From the NCBI RefSeq assembly GCF_017654605.1, contig NZ_CP072113.1, forward strand, positions 1,240,001 to 1,304,000: DNA of 64,000 bases, read 5' to 3'. How positions within the stretch are numbered: position 1 is the stretch's first letter; each line of letters opens with the position of its first letter. Origin of the DNA: Yimella sp. cx-51. GTDB lineage: Bacteria > Actinomycetota > Actinomycetes > Actinomycetales > Dermatophilaceae. The notes under the pieces were generated by a model. The model was not told the origin of the DNA, made no database searches, and saw nothing but the letters and a program-made list of their open reading frames with translations. Positions 29,993 through 38,664 of the stretch are shown here, in pieces. The position numbers and the translations under genes were made by a program.

Positions 29993-30060
29993 CAGACGTC
30001 TCGACCGTCTGTCGAATCCGGCACGATCCATCCGCCGCATCACCAGAAAAGGACCCATTG

Positions 30061-30525
30061 ATGACCTCTGCCAAGCAGGTCGGCGAGCAAGCTCCGGCGT
30101 TCACCGCCAAGGACCAGAACGGTCAGGAGCAGACGCTCACCTCACTCATCGCCGACAAGGCCGTGCTCGTGGTGTTCTACCCGTTCGCGTTCTCCGGCAT
30201 CTGCACCGGCGAACTCTGCTCCATCCGCGACGACCTCTCTCGCTTCGTCAACGACAAGGTGCAGGTCGTCGGCATCTCCTGCGACCCGATGTTCACCCAG
30301 GCGGCCTGGGCCAAGGACCAGGGCTACGACTTCCCGCTGCTGTCGGACTTCTGGCCCCACGGCTCGATCGCCCAGGACTACGGAGTGTTCAACGAGGACG
30401 CCGGCATGGCCATCCGCGGCACCTTCCTGATCGACACCAGCGGCACGATCGTCTGGTCGCAGGTGAACGGCCCGGGCGAGGCCCGCGACTTCGCCGGTTT
30501 CGACGAGGCCGTCGCCAAGCTGTAA
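30061..30525 (+). CDS. Peroxiredoxin (AhpE/BCP-like)
   Basis: The 154-residue thioredoxin-fold peroxidase reduces peroxides. The peroxidatic cysteine is C48 in PFAFSGICTGEL. C53 lies five residues later, the spacing of the resolving cysteine in some BCP proteins, and C74 is in GISCDP. The mycobacterial AhpE signature (FTGICQGEL-like) is recognisable, but that enzyme lacks the +5 cysteine. The ATG at 30061 follows AAAAGGACC. It is 68 bp after the DUF3052 gene and probably co-transcribed. Confidence 0.88.
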   Translation: MTSAKQVGEQAPAFTAKDQNGQEQTLTSLIADKAVLVVFYPFAFSGICTGELCSIRDDLSRFVNDKVQVVGISCDPMFTQAAWAKDQGYDFPLLSDFWPHGSIAQDYGVFNEDAGMAIRGTFLIDTSGTIVWSQVNGPGEARDFAGFDEAVAKL

Positions 30526-30577
30526 TCCTTCGCGCATTACCCTTCTCGCAGTCCGCCCGCCTCGCTCGGGCGGCTCG

Positions 30578-30650
30578 GGGCCTGTAGCTCAGTTGGTAGA
30601 GCACCGCGTTTACACCGCGGGTGTCGTCGGTTCGAGGCCGGCCGGGCCCA
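30578..30650 (+). tRNA. tRNA-Val (TAC)
   Basis: Acceptor GGGCCTG pairs with CGGGCCC, the anticodon stem CCGCG/CGCGG encloses TTTACAC (anticodon TAC), and the T arm is GTCGG-TTCGAGG-CCGGC with one T-G pair. The discriminator is A. CCA is not encoded. Confidence 0.96.
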
Positions 30651-30679
30651 CTCGTTTTCTTTGTCGCTCCTTCGCGGTT

Positions 30680-30719
30680 CGCGCCCTCGGCGGGCCGCTT
30701 CGCTTCCGCCGAGGGCGCG
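30680..30719 (+). terminator. Hairpin after tRNA-Val
   Basis: A perfect 14-bp inverted repeat (30680-30693 with 30706-30719; arm CGCGCCCTCGGCGG) has a 12-nt loop. It lies 30 nt past the tRNA. Confidence 0.65.
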
Positions 30720-30867
30720 ACGCGTCCCGCGACGTGAGCCTTCCCGCTCGGTTGGCTGGGTGCCACCACTCGCTTCAGTTCTGGATCGGCTCGGTCGTGA
30801 TCAGTGCGCTTCGCTTCCCGGTCTGATCTTTAGAGTGGAGTCTTCGTCCGCACCGCATGAGGAACCA

Positions 30868-31743
30868 ATGACAGCTGTGAGCACCCAGGAAGAATCCGCG
30901 CCGACTCTGGCCGATGTCGTGGCTGTGCTGGAGGAGTTCTATCCGCCGCAGACGGCTGCGTCGTGGGACCAGGTGGGCCTGGTCAGCGGCGACCCGGAGC
31001 AGCCCGTGCATCACGTGCGCTTCGCGGTCGACCCCACGCTCGCGGTCATCGAAGCCGCGCGGCGCGACGGCGTCGACCTGCTGGTCACCCACCACCCGCT
31101 GCTACTACGCGGCATCAACTCGGTTGCGACCACCTCCGCGAAGGGCGCTGCCGTGACAGCCCTGGTGGTCGCCGACCTTGCGCTCTATTGCGCACACACC
31201 AACGCCGACCTCGCACGCCCCGGGGTCAATGACGCATTGGCTGCCGCCTGCGGGCTGCCTGACGATTGCCCTCCGCTGGACGAGGAGGACGGCCTCGGAC
31301 GAGTCGGAGAACTACCGGAACCGCTGTCGCTCAAGGACTTTGCGCACAAGTTGGCGGCGACACTCCCGCCCGCGCCGGTCGGGGTGCGCGTCAGCGGTGA
31401 CCCTGACGCGATCGTCCGAAAGATCGCCGTGCTGGGTGGCGCGGGTGACGACCGGTTCGAAGTGGTCCGGCGCAGCGGGGCGGACGTCTACGTGACCGCA
31501 GATCTGCGTCACCACCCGGCGATCGAGGCTCGCGAAGAGTCTCGTAGTGGTCCTCCGTACCTCATCGATGCAGGCCACTGGGCCACCGAATCACTGTGGC
31601 TGGCTGGCGCCGCCGACCGGTTGCGTGAGCGCCTGGCTGCCGGCGGTCATAGAGTTGAGACCGATATCTGCACAGTGCGCACCGATCCGTGGGACTTCCT
31701 GGTCGCGGCGCCGACACCTCAGGGAGCCGACGTTGAAAGCTGA
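30868..31743 (+). CDS. Nif3-like dinuclear metal centre hexameric protein
   Basis: The 291-residue protein carries the NIF3/YbgI metal-binding pattern: GLVSGDPEQPV, DLLVTHHPLLLRG (two His), CAHTNADLARPGVND, and a C-terminal DAGHWATESL. These proteins bind two metals. Some act as GTP cyclohydrolase-like enzymes, but the true function is unsettled. The ATG at 30868 follows GAGGAACC. A TAGAGT at 30831-30836 could be the -10 box. It begins a compact run of four genes through metZ. Confidence 0.9.
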   Translation: MTAVSTQEESAPTLADVVAVLEEFYPPQTAASWDQVGLVSGDPEQPVHHVRFAVDPTLAVIEAARRDGVDLLVTHHPLLLRGINSVATTSAKGAAVTALVVADLALYCAHTNADLARPGVNDALAAACGLPDDCPPLDEEDGLGRVGELPEPLSLKDFAHKLAATLPPAPVGVRVSGDPDAIVRKIAVLGGAGDDRFEVVRRSGADVYVTADLRHHPAIEAREESRSGPPYLIDAGHWATESLWLAGAADRLRERLAAGGHRVETDICTVRTDPWDFLVAAPTPQGADVES

Positions 31744-32473
31744 TCTGGCCCGACAGTGGCGCATGCTCGACCTGCAGAAGCTGGACACCCGTCTGGCCCA
31801 GCTCGCGCACAAGAAGCGCAGCCTGCCGGTGCTCGCCCAGATCGAGACGGCGACCAAGCAGCAGGAGGAGTTGTTCGAGGAGGTCGTCCTCGCTCGCACC
31901 GCCGCCCAGGACGTCGAACGCGAGATCACCAAGGCCGAGGACGCCGTGCAACTGGTGCGCGATCGCGCCGCCCGCAACCAGCAACGCCTGGATGCAGGGC
32001 AAGGCGCTCCCAAGGAACTGCAGGCGATGCAGCACGAACTGGAGACGTTGGCCCGGCGCCAGTCGGCCCTGGAGGACGAAGAACTTGAAGTGATGGAGCG
32101 GGCCGAGGAGCTGCGTGCACTGCTGGCCCGCCGGGAGGCGCAGAAGGCGGAGATCGACGAACGCGTCGTCAGCTTGGTCTCCGAACGCGACGTCGCCCTG
32201 GCCGAGATCGACGTGGAGACCGGCGAGGTGGCTGCCAAGCGCGACCAGATGGCCCCGGGGCTCGGCACCGAACTGCTCGGCCTCTACGAGAAGGTGCGTG
32301 AGCAGTGTGGTGGCCTCGCCGCTGCCGCGCTGACCCAACGTCGTTGCGGCGGTTGCGGATTGGAGCTGAACGCCACTGATCTCGCACGCTTCAAGAACGC
32401 CCCCGAAGACGAGATCCTTCGCTGCGACGAGTGCCGACGCATCATTGTCCGCACGTCCGAATCAGGTCTGTGA
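31733..32473 (+). CDS. Coiled-coil C4 zinc-ribbon protein
   Basis: The 246-residue protein is mainly a long coiled coil (about residues 5-180, rich in Glu, Arg, Gln and Leu). It ends in a zinc ribbon, CGGC...CDEC (RRCGGCGLEL and ILRCDECRRI). This is the widespread family found next to nif3-like and RNase H genes in actinobacteria, with relatives resembling Helicobacter HP0958. The TTG at 31733 has AGGGAGCC in front and overlaps the end of the preceding gene by 11 bp. Later in-frame ATGs would remove part of the coiled coil. The partner is unknown. Confidence 0.86.
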   Translation: MKADLARQWRMLDLQKLDTRLAQLAHKKRSLPVLAQIETATKQQEELFEEVVLARTAAQDVEREITKAEDAVQLVRDRAARNQQRLDAGQGAPKELQAMQHELETLARRQSALEDEELEVMERAEELRALLARREAQKAEIDERVVSLVSERDVALAEIDVETGEVAAKRDQMAPGLGTELLGLYEKVREQCGGLAAAALTQRRCGGCGLELNATDLARFKNAPEDEILRCDECRRIIVRTSESGL

Positions 32474-32479
32474 GGTCGA

Positions 32480-33715
32480 GTGGGTCGCTCACTGGTCGTC
32501 GAGGCCGACGGTGGTTCTCGCGGTAATCCTGGGGTTGCCGGCTACGGCGCGCTCGTGCGCGACGCCGAGTCAGGTGAGGTGCTCGCCAGACGGGCTGCAC
32601 CCTTGGGCAAGGCGAGCAACAACGTCGCGGAGTACTCCGGGCTGATCGCCGGCCTGGCTGCTGCCGTCCAGATCGATCCCGCCGCCCGCATCGAGGTGCG
32701 GATGGATTCCAAACTGGTCATCGAACAGATGGCCGGCCGCTGGAAGATCAAGCACGAAGACATGAAACGCCTGGCGCTGCAGGCGCAGGAGATTGTTCGC
32801 GCCCTCAAGGTGGCCGGGGGATCGGTCGATTGGGGATGGATCCCGCGGGATAAGAACAAGGACGCTGACGCGCTGTCGAACGACGGCATGGACGGCCGCA
32901 CGATCATGCAAAACCTCTGGGAGACAACGGGTTCGGATGCCTTTGACGCTGACGACGCAGGTGCTGGTGAGAGCGCAGACGAAGGTGTTGCCGGCAGAGC
33001 GGCAGCGCCCGACCCAGCAGATGCACCAGGGGCGGCAGCGGACGCCGAGGCAGCAGTGCCCCCGCCCCCGAGCAAGGCCCCGACGAGGATTCTGTTGGTG
33101 CGACACGGCGTCACCGATTTCACCGTCGAGGGCAGGCTGGACGGCCGAGGCGGGCCCAACCCCGACCTGAATGAGCAGGGCAGAGCCCAGGCGAAGGCGG
33201 TCGCTGCCGGCATCCGTGCCAAGGTCGGCGACCGGCAGGTGCGCTTCGTCGCGTCCGACCTCTCCCGCGCACAGGACACCATCCGCCACGCGGCCGAAGC
33301 GGCGGGCGTGGAACTGCACATCGACCCCGACTGGGACGAGCAGAACTTCGGCTCATGGGACGGCGAACTCGTCCGCGACCTGGTGCAGCACCAGGACTTC
33401 CGTCGCCTTCGCGACGACGAGACCTACGCGGCACCCGGTGGCGGCGAGACCCACGCCGAGCTCGTGGAGCGGGTGCGCGAAGCGCTGCTCAGGACGATCG
33501 AGAGCAGCCCGGACGGGGGAGTGGCCGTCGTTGCGACGCATCGCAAGCCGATCATGGTGGTGCTCGCCGACATCCTCGGCCTCGACCTGGCACACGCCTG
33601 GTTGCTCGCCGTGGCGCCCGGATCGTTCACCGGTATCGAAGTCTGGACCGACGGCCACGGTTCGATCAGCTTCGTGAACGATACGAACCACCTCCGGATC
33701 CCGCCCCAGCAGTAG
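32480..33715 (+). CDS. Bifunctional RNase H/acid phosphatase
   Basis: The 411-residue fusion has an N-terminal RNase HI domain with D10 (VEADGGSRGN), E51, D76 and an Asp in KNKDADAL near 128-130. An Ala/Asp/Pro-rich linker (about 150-200) follows. The C-terminal histidine phosphatase domain has R208-H209 in LLVRHG. M. tuberculosis Rv2228c has the same architecture; its RNase H half degrades RNA in RNA-DNA hybrids and its other half has phosphatase (CobC-like) activity. The GTG at 32480 starts 6 bp after the zinc-ribbon gene. Confidence 0.94.
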   Translation: MGRSLVVEADGGSRGNPGVAGYGALVRDAESGEVLARRAAPLGKASNNVAEYSGLIAGLAAAVQIDPAARIEVRMDSKLVIEQMAGRWKIKHEDMKRLALQAQEIVRALKVAGGSVDWGWIPRDKNKDADALSNDGMDGRTIMQNLWETTGSDAFDADDAGAGESADEGVAGRAAAPDPADAPGAAADAEAAVPPPPSKAPTRILLVRHGVTDFTVEGRLDGRGGPNPDLNEQGRAQAKAVAAGIRAKVGDRQVRFVASDLSRAQDTIRHAAEAAGVELHIDPDWDEQNFGSWDGELVRDLVQHQDFRRLRDDETYAAPGGGETHAELVERVREALLRTIESSPDGGVAVVATHRKPIMVVLADILGLDLAHAWLLAVAPGSFTGIEVWTDGHGSISFVNDTNHLRIPPQQ

Positions 33716-33723
33716 GAGCAGCA

Positions 33724-34899
33724 TTGGACGAGCAAGCCTTCTCACCCGACACGATCGCGGTGCGGGCAGGCTTGTCCCGCAGCGGTTTCGAGGAGACCTC
33801 TGAGGCTCTCTACCTGACCTCCGGGTTCGTCTACGACAGCGCGGAGGACGCCGAGGCGGCGTTCAAGGGTGACGTCGACCGGTTCGTCTACAGCCGCTAC
33901 GGCAACCCCACCGTCGCCATTTTCGAGGAGCGACTGCGGCAACTCGAAGGCGCCGAAGCGTGCTACGCCACCGGTACGGGAATGGGTGCGGTGTTCACCG
34001 CGCTCGCGGCCTTGTTGGGCGCTGGAGACCGGGTGGTCGCGGCGCGTGGTTTGTTCGGCTCGTGTTTTGTGATCCTCGACGAGATCCTGCCGCGCTGGGG
34101 CGTGGAGACCGTCTTCGTCGACGGCCCCGACCTCGACCAGTGGGCGCAAGCTTTGAGCGAGCCCACGACCGCGGTCTTCTTCGAGACGCCGAGCAACCCG
34201 ATGCAAGAACTGGTCGACATGCGCGCCGTCAGTGATCTGGCGCACGCAGCCGGCGCACAGGTGGTGGTCGACAACGTCTTCGGCACACCGATCTTCTCGC
34301 GGCCGCTGGAGCATGGTGCAGACATCGTGGTCTACTCCGCGACCAAACACATCGACGGTCAGGGCAGGGTGCTCGGTGGCGCGATCCTCGGGCCCCGCGA
34401 CTTCATCGACGGGCCTGTGCAGAACCTCCTGCGGCACACCGGGCCGTCGTTGTCGCCGTTCAACGCCTGGGTGTTGGTGAAAGGCCTGGAGACCATGCGC
34501 CTACGTGTCGAGCAGATGTCTCGATCGGCGCTCGAAGTCGCTCGCACCCTGGCGAATCACCCTGCGGTGAAACAGGTTTGGTATCCCTACCTGGAGTCGC
34601 ACCCGCAGTACGACCTGGCAAAACGGCAGATGGGCGGCGGCGGCACGGTCGTCACCTTCAAGCTGAATGGTGGCAAGAGCGAAGCCTTCGCGCTGATGAA
34701 CGCACTTCAGATCATCGACATCTCCAACAACCTCGGTGACTCCAAGTCGCTGATCACCCATCCCGCCACGACGACGCACCGCGGCATGGGCGAGGAAGCC
34801 CGCCTGGCGATCGGCATCACCGATGGAGTGCTGCGGGTTTCGGTCGGCCTGGAGGACACCGGCGATCTGGTGCGAGACCTCCGACGCGCTCTCGGCTGA
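33724..34899 (+). CDS. metZ: O-succinylhomoserine sulfhydrylase
   Basis: A PLP-dependent enzyme of the Cys/Met metabolism family, 391 residues long. The Schiff-base lysine is K208 in YSATKHIDGQGR. Also seen are YSRYGNPT for phosphate binding, CYATGTGMGAVF, and VVDNVFGTP. The family makes homocysteine from activated homoserine and sulfide. The GQG after the lysine segment is typical of MetZ rather than MetB. The TTG at 33724 follows TAGGAGCA, which overlaps the end of the preceding gene. It is convergent with the transporter gene; no SAM riboswitch could fit in the 8-bp gap. Confidence 0.9.
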   Translation: MDEQAFSPDTIAVRAGLSRSGFEETSEALYLTSGFVYDSAEDAEAAFKGDVDRFVYSRYGNPTVAIFEERLRQLEGAEACYATGTGMGAVFTALAALLGAGDRVVAARGLFGSCFVILDEILPRWGVETVFVDGPDLDQWAQALSEPTTAVFFETPSNPMQELVDMRAVSDLAHAAGAQVVVDNVFGTPIFSRPLEHGADIVVYSATKHIDGQGRVLGGAILGPRDFIDGPVQNLLRHTGPSLSPFNAWVLVKGLETMRLRVEQMSRSALEVARTLANHPAVKQVWYPYLESHPQYDLAKRQMGGGGTVVTFKLNGGKSEAFALMNALQIIDISNNLGDSKSLITHPATTTHRGMGEEARLAIGITDGVLRVSVGLEDTGDLVRDLRRALG

Positions 34900-34907
34900 C
34901 TGGCTTC

Positions 34908-35972
34908 TCAGAGCGCGAGTGTCGCAGCCACGACCGCGGCTACGGCGATCAGCAGGCTCTGCCAGGTGAAGGTGCCCAACCGCACCTGCACGCCGGCGCG
35001 GCGACAGCGGTCGCGCCACAGCAGCGTGGCGACCGAGCCCCAGATCGTGACGATAGGGCCGGCGTTCACGCCGACGAGGAGCGCGGCATGACGGTCGAGC
35101 GAGCCGGTGACGGGTTCGATCGCCAGGTAGGCGGGCAGGTTGTTGCCGACATTGGCCAGCAGGGCTGATGTGCCTGACAGGCGCAGGAGTTCGAACACCC
35201 CGCCACCGTGCCCGGTGAGCGTGCCGATCGCGTCGGTGAGCCCCCGGCGTCCGGCGTAGTCGACGGCGACGAAGAGGACGACGACAGCTGCGACCGTCAG
35301 CCACGGCAACTTGATTTCGGTCAGGAAGGCCCGGTCGCGCACCGCGAGGACAACCAGCAGCACGAGCGCGGCGGCCGCGGCCGGGTAGACCGGCGGAATG
35401 CCCGAGATGAACAACGGCGCCAGCGCACAGCACACGACCGCTGACACCACCAGCAGCACGCGGTCATGGGGGGCGGCGGGGGCAGTGGTCGTGAAACGCC
35501 CGCGCAGGGTGCGCCGGTGGATTAGCCCGGCGACGACAACTGTGGCGACGATCGCAGCGAGTGCAGGTCGCCACATCGTCGAGACATACGACGGGTGCGA
35601 CGGAATGTGCGAGAAGCTGTGCAGGGCAAGCAGATTGGTCAGGTTGGAGACGGGCAGCAGCAGCGACGCAGTGTTGGCCAGCCAGACCGTCGTGAGCGCG
35701 AAGGCGACCGGTGGAATGCTGGCCTGTCGGGCGACGGTAAGCACCACCGGAGTGAGCAACACCGCGGTGGTGTCGAGGCTCAGCACGATGGTCGACGCCG
35801 TGGCCAGCAGCACGATAAGCAACCACAACCGCAGCACGCTGCCCCGAGCGGCGCGGGCCGCCCTGTGGGCAGCGACGTCGAAGACTCCGGCCCGTTGCGC
35901 GATCTCGGCCACGATGGTCAGCGCCAACAAGAAGCCAATGACCGGCCCTATTCGCTCCAGCAGATCAGCCAC
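34908..35972 (-). CDS. SLC13/ArsB-type ion transporter
   Basis: The 354-residue hydrophobic protein has about ten membrane segments and two internally similar halves, each with an ArsB/NhaD-like loop: LSLDTTAVLLTPVVLTV and LLANVGNNLPAYLA. These are the helical-hairpin/loop motifs of the ion transporter superfamily. Arsenite, citrate or Na+/H+ transport are all possible; no arsR or arsC lies nearby. The GTG at 35972 overlaps the yaaA stop by 8 bp, so translation is coupled. It is slightly shorter than most ArsB proteins (about 420), mainly at the N-terminus. Confidence 0.8.
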   Translation of the reverse strand: MADLLERIGPVIGFLLALTIVAEIAQRAGVFDVAAHRAARAARGSVLRLWLLIVLLATASTIVLSLDTTAVLLTPVVLTVARQASIPPVAFALTTVWLANTASLLLPVSNLTNLLALHSFSHIPSHPSYVSTMWRPALAAIVATVVVAGLIHRRTLRGRFTTTAPAAPHDRVLLVVSAVVCCALAPLFISGIPPVYPAAAAALVLLVVLAVRDRAFLTEIKLPWLTVAAVVVLFVAVDYAGRRGLTDAIGTLTGHGGGVFELLRLSGTSALLANVGNNLPAYLAIEPVTGSLDRHAALLVGVNAGPIVTIWGSVATLLWRDRCRRAGVQVRLGTFTWQSLLIAVAAVVAATLAL

Positions 35973-36714
35973 GCGCGGTGGCAGACAGAATCCAGGGTTT
36001 GCCGGGCTTGGCGGGCTCCTCGAGCGAGACCTCGAAGCGATCGGCGAGTGCGTCGGCCAGACCGTGCGGCCTGCGGGGGTCAAGGCCCAACTCGCAGATC
36101 GCACGGGCGACCAGACCACGTGTGTGCTTGGCCATGTGGGTGGCGCCGGGCACCTTGATCTGCACCCACCTCTGCGCGAACTGCCCGGACGGCGTCCACG
36201 CTGCGGCATAAGTGCTCGAGCGGCAGTCGACGATCAATCCCTTGCCCGCTGCGGCAGTCATCGGCTCTTCCAACAAAGGCTTCCAGTAGCCGGCCAGCGG
36301 TCCGACGTCCGGCAGGTTGACCGCCATCGAGAGTCGGTAGGGCGGCACCTTGTCCTTCATTCGCAGGGCTCCGAAGAGAGCCGACTGCACCAGCAACCAA
36401 CGGTTCGCGCGACGAGAAGCAGCGGCATCCAGCGACGGCAGGTCGAGCGCGTCGAACAGCACCCCGGTGTAGAGCGCACTGACGGGCACAGCCGGGGCCG
36501 TCAGCAGACGGGTGTTCCGGGAGATCTCGTCACCGAGGTTCGGGCTGACTCCCAGCACGCGTGCTGCGTCGGGGGAGTCGCTCACGGCCGCGACCGCCTT
36601 GATCACCGCGGCGCGTGCGTCGGCGAGTTCGGGTGCACTCACCGAGGACGGCTCGTAGACCTTGCCTCGGGATCGCGGAGTCTTCGATTCGGAGGGAGGC
36701 AGCAGCACGAGCAC
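35965..36714 (-). CDS. yaaA: Peroxide stress protein YaaA (UPF0246)
   Basis: The 249-residue protein begins VLVLLPPSESKTP, the YaaA family hallmark, and has GVLFDALDL, LSMAVNLPDVGPL and YLMRNR-like features replaced by AKHTRGLVAR. E. coli YaaA limits free iron and DNA damage under peroxide stress and binds DNA. I chose the GTG at 36714 (behind TTAGGA) to match the standard N-terminus; a second GTG two codons on is possible. It is divergent from the RNB ribonuclease and overlaps the transporter gene downstream. Confidence 0.9.
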   Translation of the reverse strand: MLVLLPPSESKTPRSRGKVYEPSSVSAPELADARAAVIKAVAAVSDSPDAARVLGVSPNLGDEISRNTRLLTAPAVPVSALYTGVLFDALDLPSLDAAASRRANRWLLVQSALFGALRMKDKVPPYRLSMAVNLPDVGPLAGYWKPLLEEPMTAAAGKGLIVDCRSSTYAAAWTPSGQFAQRWVQIKVPGATHMAKHTRGLVARAICELGLDPRRPHGLADALADRFEVSLEEPAKPGKPWILSATARG

Positions 36715-36784
36715 GAGAGGAATCCTAAGCGCGGACCGAGCAAGCGGTGAGCCCAGTTGGAAGTGTGGAGGGTTGTCGGGTCCA

Positions 36785-36790
36785 TAAGCT
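36785..36790 (+). promoter_or_regulatory. -10 box for the RNB gene (leaderless candidate)
   Basis: TAAGCT is separated from the ATG by 7 nt, and there is no Shine-Dalgarno sequence. Confidence 0.4.
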
Positions 36791-36797
36791 GTGCCCC

Positions 36798-38240
36798 ATG
36801 GTGAAGCGTGTGATTCGACTTGAAACCGGCGATGCACCCTCCGACAAGGTGAACACCCCTGAACTCAGCGCGGCCCTGGACGCCCTCCGCGAAAGACTGG
36901 AGCTTCCGGGGGCGTTCACCCCGCAGGTCGAGCAGGAGGCGGTGGAGGCGGCGAAGTCGCCGCAGCTGCCCGATCGCGACGAGACCGCGGTGCCCTTCTT
37001 CACCATCGACCCGATCGGCTCGGTCGATCTCGACCAGGCGATGTGCCTCGAACGGGACGGCGACGGATACCGCGTGCGCTACGCGATCGCCGACGTCCCG
37101 GCGTTCGTGACGCCTGGCGGCGAACTTGATGCGGAGACCCACCGGCGGGGCCAGACGGTCTACCTACCCGGTCAGCGAATTCCGTTGCACCCCACAGTGA
37201 TCAGTGAGGACGCCGCGAGCCTCCTGGAGGGCCAGACACGACCCGCGTTCGTGTGGGACATGCGGCTCGACTCATCCGGCAAGTGCACGGCCGCCGAGGT
37301 GTACCGCGCGACAGTGCGCAGCCAGCAGCGCCTCGACTACGAAAGCGTGCAGCAGCAGATCGACGCAGACGATGCCGACGAGTCCCTGAAACTCCTGCAG
37401 GAGATCGGCGAGAAGCGCATCGAGCTGGAGCGTCAGCGCGGGGGAGCGAGTCTGCCGATGCCCGAGCAGATCGTGAACCGCAAGGACGACGGCACGTACG
37501 AATTGTCGATGCGTCCACCGGTGCCGGCCGAGGACTGGAATGCCCAGATCTCACTGCTCACCGGGATGGCCGCCGCCGATCTCATGCTGCAGCACAAGGT
37601 CGGCGTGCTGCGCACCATGCCCGAACCCGATGCGAACGCCGTTGCGCGGTTCAAGCGGGAAGCCAGTGCCCTCGGAGCGCCGTGGGCCGGCGAGCTGAGC
37701 TACGGGGAGTTCCTGCGCACCCTCGACCGCAGCAACCCGCGCCACCTCGCGCTGATCTATGAAGCGACCGGGCTCTTCCGCGGGGCGGCGTACACCAGTT
37801 TCGACGGCGAGTTGCCGCAGATCACCGAGCAGGCCGCCGTGGCCGCGCCGTACGCGCATGTCACAGCACCGCTGCGCCGATTGGTCGACCGCTACGGGCT
37901 GGCGATCTGTGTGGCGCTCAGTGCTGGTGAGGACGTACCGCAGTGGGCTCGCGACGCGCTCCCGACGCTGCCGGAGGAGATGAAGGCCTCCGACAGCCGC
38001 ACCCGCAAGGCCGAGCGCGCGGCCACCGACATCGTCGAGGCAGCGGTGCTCCAACCCAAGGTCGGCCAGAGCTTCGAGGCCGTGATCGTGGACGACAACG
38101 GCAAACACGGGATACTGGCGCAGCTGACGCAGCACGCAGTGGTCGCCGATGTCAGCGGATCGGCAGAGGTCGGCTCGACCGTGCAGGTAGAGCTGGTGTC
38201 GGTGGACATCCCGGCGGGGAAGGTCGAGTTCACGCTCTGA
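36798..38240 (+). CDS. RNB-domain ribonuclease
   Basis: The 480-residue protein belongs to the RNase II/R superfamily of 3'-5' exoribonucleases, in a short actinobacterial form without obvious cold-shock domains at the N-terminus. The catalytic segment TIDPIGSVDLDQAM has D71, D77 and D79, but the fourth Asp of the classical DxDD motif is Q80. Other RNB elements include LPGQRIPLHP and YAHVTAPLRRLVDRYG near residue 355. A small beta-rich C-terminus follows. The ATG at 36798 lacks a Shine-Dalgarno sequence, and a -10-like TAAGCT lies 7 nt upstream. Divergent from yaaA. Confidence 0.9.
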   Translation: MVKRVIRLETGDAPSDKVNTPELSAALDALRERLELPGAFTPQVEQEAVEAAKSPQLPDRDETAVPFFTIDPIGSVDLDQAMCLERDGDGYRVRYAIADVPAFVTPGGELDAETHRRGQTVYLPGQRIPLHPTVISEDAASLLEGQTRPAFVWDMRLDSSGKCTAAEVYRATVRSQQRLDYESVQQQIDADDADESLKLLQEIGEKRIELERQRGGASLPMPEQIVNRKDDGTYELSMRPPVPAEDWNAQISLLTGMAAADLMLQHKVGVLRTMPEPDANAVARFKREASALGAPWAGELSYGEFLRTLDRSNPRHLALIYEATGLFRGAAYTSFDGELPQITEQAAVAAPYAHVTAPLRRLVDRYGLAICVALSAGEDVPQWARDALPTLPEEMKASDSRTRKAERAATDIVEAAVLQPKVGQSFEAVIVDDNGKHGILAQLTQHAVVADVSGSAEVGSTVQVELVSVDIPAGKVEFTL

Positions 38241-38271
38241 ACTGCGGCTGCTCACAGCCTGCGCGGTGGGG

Positions 38272-38626
38272 CGGATGAGTCGGCCGATACGCCGGGTCCT
38301 GTCGTTGGGCGACCATCCATCTAGGACGACTGTTGCCAGTCGCCTCAAGCGGCCTACCCGCATGCTCGGGCGAGCAGCCCTCAGGCGCATGCTGTCTGGC
38401 CTTGCTCCGGGTGGGGTTTACCTAGCCGCTCCAGTCACCTGGAGCGCTGGTGGTCTCTTACACCACCGTTTCACCCTTACCTGCGCAGAACGCAGGCGGT
38501 TTGTTTTCTGTGGCACTGTCCCGCGGGTCACCCCGGGTGGCCGTTAGCCACCACCCTGCTCTACGGAGCCCGGACGTTCCTCGGCGGAAGCAAGCTCCCG
38601 ACGCGGCCGCCTGGCCGACTCATCCG
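38272..38626 (-). ncRNA. rnpB: RNase P RNA, bacterial class A
   Basis: The left-going strand carries the universal RNase P core: GAGGAACGTCCGGGCTCC near the 5' end, ACAGAAAACA, GGTAAGGGTGAAACGG, GTAAGAGACCACC, GGCTAGGTAAACCCC and CCTAGATGGATGG near the 3' end. Ends are set by the P1 helix, a 14-bp pairing of CGGATGAGTCGGCC (5') with GGCCGACTCATCCG (3'). This gives about 355 nt. It is the catalytic RNA that matures tRNA 5' ends. A TAGACT -10 box lies 6 nt upstream. Confidence 0.97.
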
Positions 38627-38632
38627 TGCGGG

Positions 38633-38638
38633 AGTCTA
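38633..38638 (-). promoter_or_regulatory. -10 box for rnpB
   Basis: TAGACT on the left strand lies 6 nt from the first base of the P1 helix, the right spacing for transcription to start at the mature 5' end. It shares a 44-bp divergent region with the SUKH promoter. Confidence 0.5.
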
Positions 38639-38658
38639 GCCCCCGGTCAGCCCGTTCG

Positions 38659-38664
38659 TAGACT
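38659..38664 (+). promoter_or_regulatory. -10 box for the SUKH gene (leaderless candidate)
   Basis: TAGACT is followed by 6 nt and then the ATG at 38671, so transcription would start at the start codon. The surrounding TTCGTAGACTG recurs before hisD. Confidence 0.45.

Noticed and set aside
30651-30867. A small gene in the 217-bp gap after tRNA-Val
   Set aside because: The open frames there have no ribosome-binding site and are spanned by a 14-bp terminator hairpin. Only the 3' part of one frame, the nif3-like gene from 30868, is real.
33716-33723. SAM riboswitch before metZ
   Set aside because: The 8-bp gap to the preceding gene leaves no space, and metZ is in an operon with a ribosome-binding site inside the upstream gene's end.
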